From the NCBI GenBank assembly GCA_947627865.1, contig CANQXU010000002.1, positions 1-59,424 on the forward strand: DNA of 59,424 nucleotides. Direction: 5' to 3'. This document shows, piece after piece, positions 57,771 through 59,424 of this stretch. Origin of the DNA: an uncultured Paenochrobactrum sp. (GTDB lineage Bacteria > Pseudomonadota > Alphaproteobacteria > Rhizobiales > Rhizobiaceae). Under the pieces are notes generated by a model, which had not been told where the DNA came from, ran no database searches, and saw only the letters and a list, made by a program, of their open reading frames with translations. The translations under genes and the position numbers were made by a program. Each line of letters starts with the position of its first letter. Within the stretch, counting starts at the first letter, position 1.

Positions 57771-59354
57771 TTGAAACTTAAATCTTTATTGGCAAGTGCT
57801 GCGGTATCCGCCCTGATCATGACCATGCCGGCTATGGCAGAAGAGCTGAAAATCGGTGTGAAAGCTGAGATCAGCGCAGCAGACCCGCATATTCTATTCG
57901 GTCCAAACCGTAATATTGGCGGGCAGGTTTTTGAACCTCTCTTTCATTCGGATGAAAAGCAGCGCCCAGTGCCTGCACTCGTGGAAAGTTATGAGACAGT
58001 TTCACCAACGGAATATGTCTTTAAACTCCGCCCTGATGTAAAATTTCATGATGGCAGTGTATTGACTGCGGAAGATGTGAAATATTCCATCGAGCGTGCG
58101 CGTGATCTGGATGCGCCGCGTACATTCCGCACCTATTTGTCAGGTGTTCAGGATGTTAATGTTGTTGATGATACAACATTCAGTGTCACGCTCAAATCAC
58201 CTGATGCGGTTATCATCAATAACTTGTCCACTTTCGGTATCGTTAAAAAAGATGCGGTTGAGGGTGCAGGTGAAAATGATTTTAACGGCGGTAAAGCTGC
58301 AATTGGTACCGGCCCGTATAAATGGGTGAAATGGTCACCCGGTGACAGCGTTGTTTTGGAAGCATTCCCTGACTATTGGGGTGGTGCACCCGATTATGAC
58401 AAGCTGACCTATAAGTTCATCAAGAACGACAGCACCAGAACCGCAGCACTTATCTCTGGCGATGTGAACATTATTGACGATGTTCCGCCTAATCTGATTA
58501 AGCGTCTGGAAGGCGAAAAGAATGTGCGCCTGTCTTCCGGCACATCCTATATGCTGAATTATCTCTCGCTGGATCAGCATCATGACCAGTCGCTGCATAT
58601 CAAAGGCAATGACGGCCAGCCAATCGGCAATCCTTTGAAGGATGCCCGTGTTCGTCAGGCGATCTCTTTGCTGATCAATCGTGATCTGATTGCACAGCGC
58701 ATTATGGATGGTCTGGCAACACCAGCCAATCAGATGATGCCGGAAGGTATGGATGGTTATGTCGAGGGTCTGGCCCCAGTGGCTTATGATCCGGTTCAGG
58801 CCAAAAAACTATTGGCTGAAGCTGGCTATCCGGAAGGTTTCCAGATGACGATCCATTGCACCAATGATCGTTATATGAATGATGCTAAAGTGTGTGAAGC
58901 ACTTGGTCAGCTGCTGAGTGCCGGTGGTATTAAAACCGATGTCCAGACTTTGCCGGGTTCAATCTTCTTTGAGCGCGCCACAAGTGGCGGCCCGAATAAA
59001 GAACCTGAATTTGCCTTGTTCATGCTGGGCTTTGGCGCAGCCAACGGCGTGGCTGATGCTGCTTTCAACGCACTGGTGCAAACCTATGATAAGGCAGCCG
59101 GACGCGGTGCAAATAACCGTGGACGCTATTCAAATCCGGAAGTTGATCGTCTGGCACAGGCGGCAGCTGTCGAAATTGATCAGGAAAAACGCCAAGCACT
59201 GATTGCTGAAGGTACAAAACTGGTGATGGAAGATGTCGGTATTATTCCGGTGCATCACTTAAACGGTATCTGGGCTTCACAAACTGATTATGAAGTGACA
59301 CCGCGGACCGATCTGTTTACGCGGGAAAGCAACGTGAAACACGTCACACAATAA
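57771..59354 (+). CDS. Peptide/nickel-type ABC substrate-binding protein (SBP_bac_5), TTG start
   Basis: Signal peptide; LRPDVKFHDGSVLTAEDVKYSIERARD; AAIGTGPYKWVKW; GGGAGG before TTG. Confidence 0.93.
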   Translation: MKLKSLLASAAVSALIMTMPAMAEELKIGVKAEISAADPHILFGPNRNIGGQVFEPLFHSDEKQRPVPALVESYETVSPTEYVFKLRPDVKFHDGSVLTAEDVKYSIERARDLDAPRTFRTYLSGVQDVNVVDDTTFSVTLKSPDAVIINNLSTFGIVKKDAVEGAGENDFNGGKAAIGTGPYKWVKWSPGDSVVLEAFPDYWGGAPDYDKLTYKFIKNDSTRTAALISGDVNIIDDVPPNLIKRLEGEKNVRLSSGTSYMLNYLSLDQHHDQSLHIKGNDGQPIGNPLKDARVRQAISLLINRDLIAQRIMDGLATPANQMMPEGMDGYVEGLAPVAYDPVQAKKLLAEAGYPEGFQMTIHCTNDRYMNDAKVCEALGQLLSAGGIKTDVQTLPGSIFFERATSGGPNKEPEFALFMLGFGAANGVADAAFNALVQTYDKAAGRGANNRGRYSNPEVDRLAQAAAVEIDQEKRQALIAEGTKLVMEDVGIIPVHHLNGIWASQTDYEVTPRTDLFTRESNVKHVTQ

Positions 59355-59424
59355 GGTTTGCGCGTCTAAGGCTTAGTCCTGATCAAGCATCATGAAACGA
59401 GGCCGGTTTTTCTGCGGGAGGTAG

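Overview
The window is 59.4 kb of bacterial chromosome. Protein family content and style suggest an alphaproteobacterium, probably Hyphomicrobiales; this is inference, as no marker gene was tested. Main blocks, left to right: (1) a ClC channel. (2) A minimal type II lanthipeptide locus: LanM, plus a 37-aa candidate precursor absent from the supplied ORF track, with an intervening hairpin and a G-quadruplex tract just past the lanM stop. (3) An NIS hydroxamate-siderophore locus: N-monooxygenase and a fused acyltransferase/IucA-IucC synthetase, then a Gly-rich autotransporter and damaged uptake genes (frameshifted RhtX/FptX-like MFS; TonB receptor truncated and fused to an hsdM fragment). (4) A decayed defence/mobile region: hsdM and mcrB remnants, an AbiEii-like nucleotidyltransferase with a small partner, and a broken IS6-type transposase. 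(5) A YhaO/YhaN-like pair and an RpiR regulator. (6) A racemase, an NMT1-like protein, a sugar-type ABC transporter and an M24-fold protein that appears to have lost metal ligands. (7) An IS1182-derived MITE-like element splitting a terminator. (8) A MarR/creatininase/peptide-ABC locus with a candidate structured RNA abutting the first permease. (9) A PQQ-dependent alcohol dehydrogenase locus with a predicted lanthanide-coordinating Asp and interleaved importer and exporter genes. (10) An M50-like pseudo-protease, a PIN toxin-antitoxin pair, benzoylformate decarboxylase, DUF2945, DUF488, an M28 peptidase and another oligopeptide-binding protein. No tRNA, rRNA or CRISPR array was recognised. 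All family calls come from reading motifs by eye; no database search was run.
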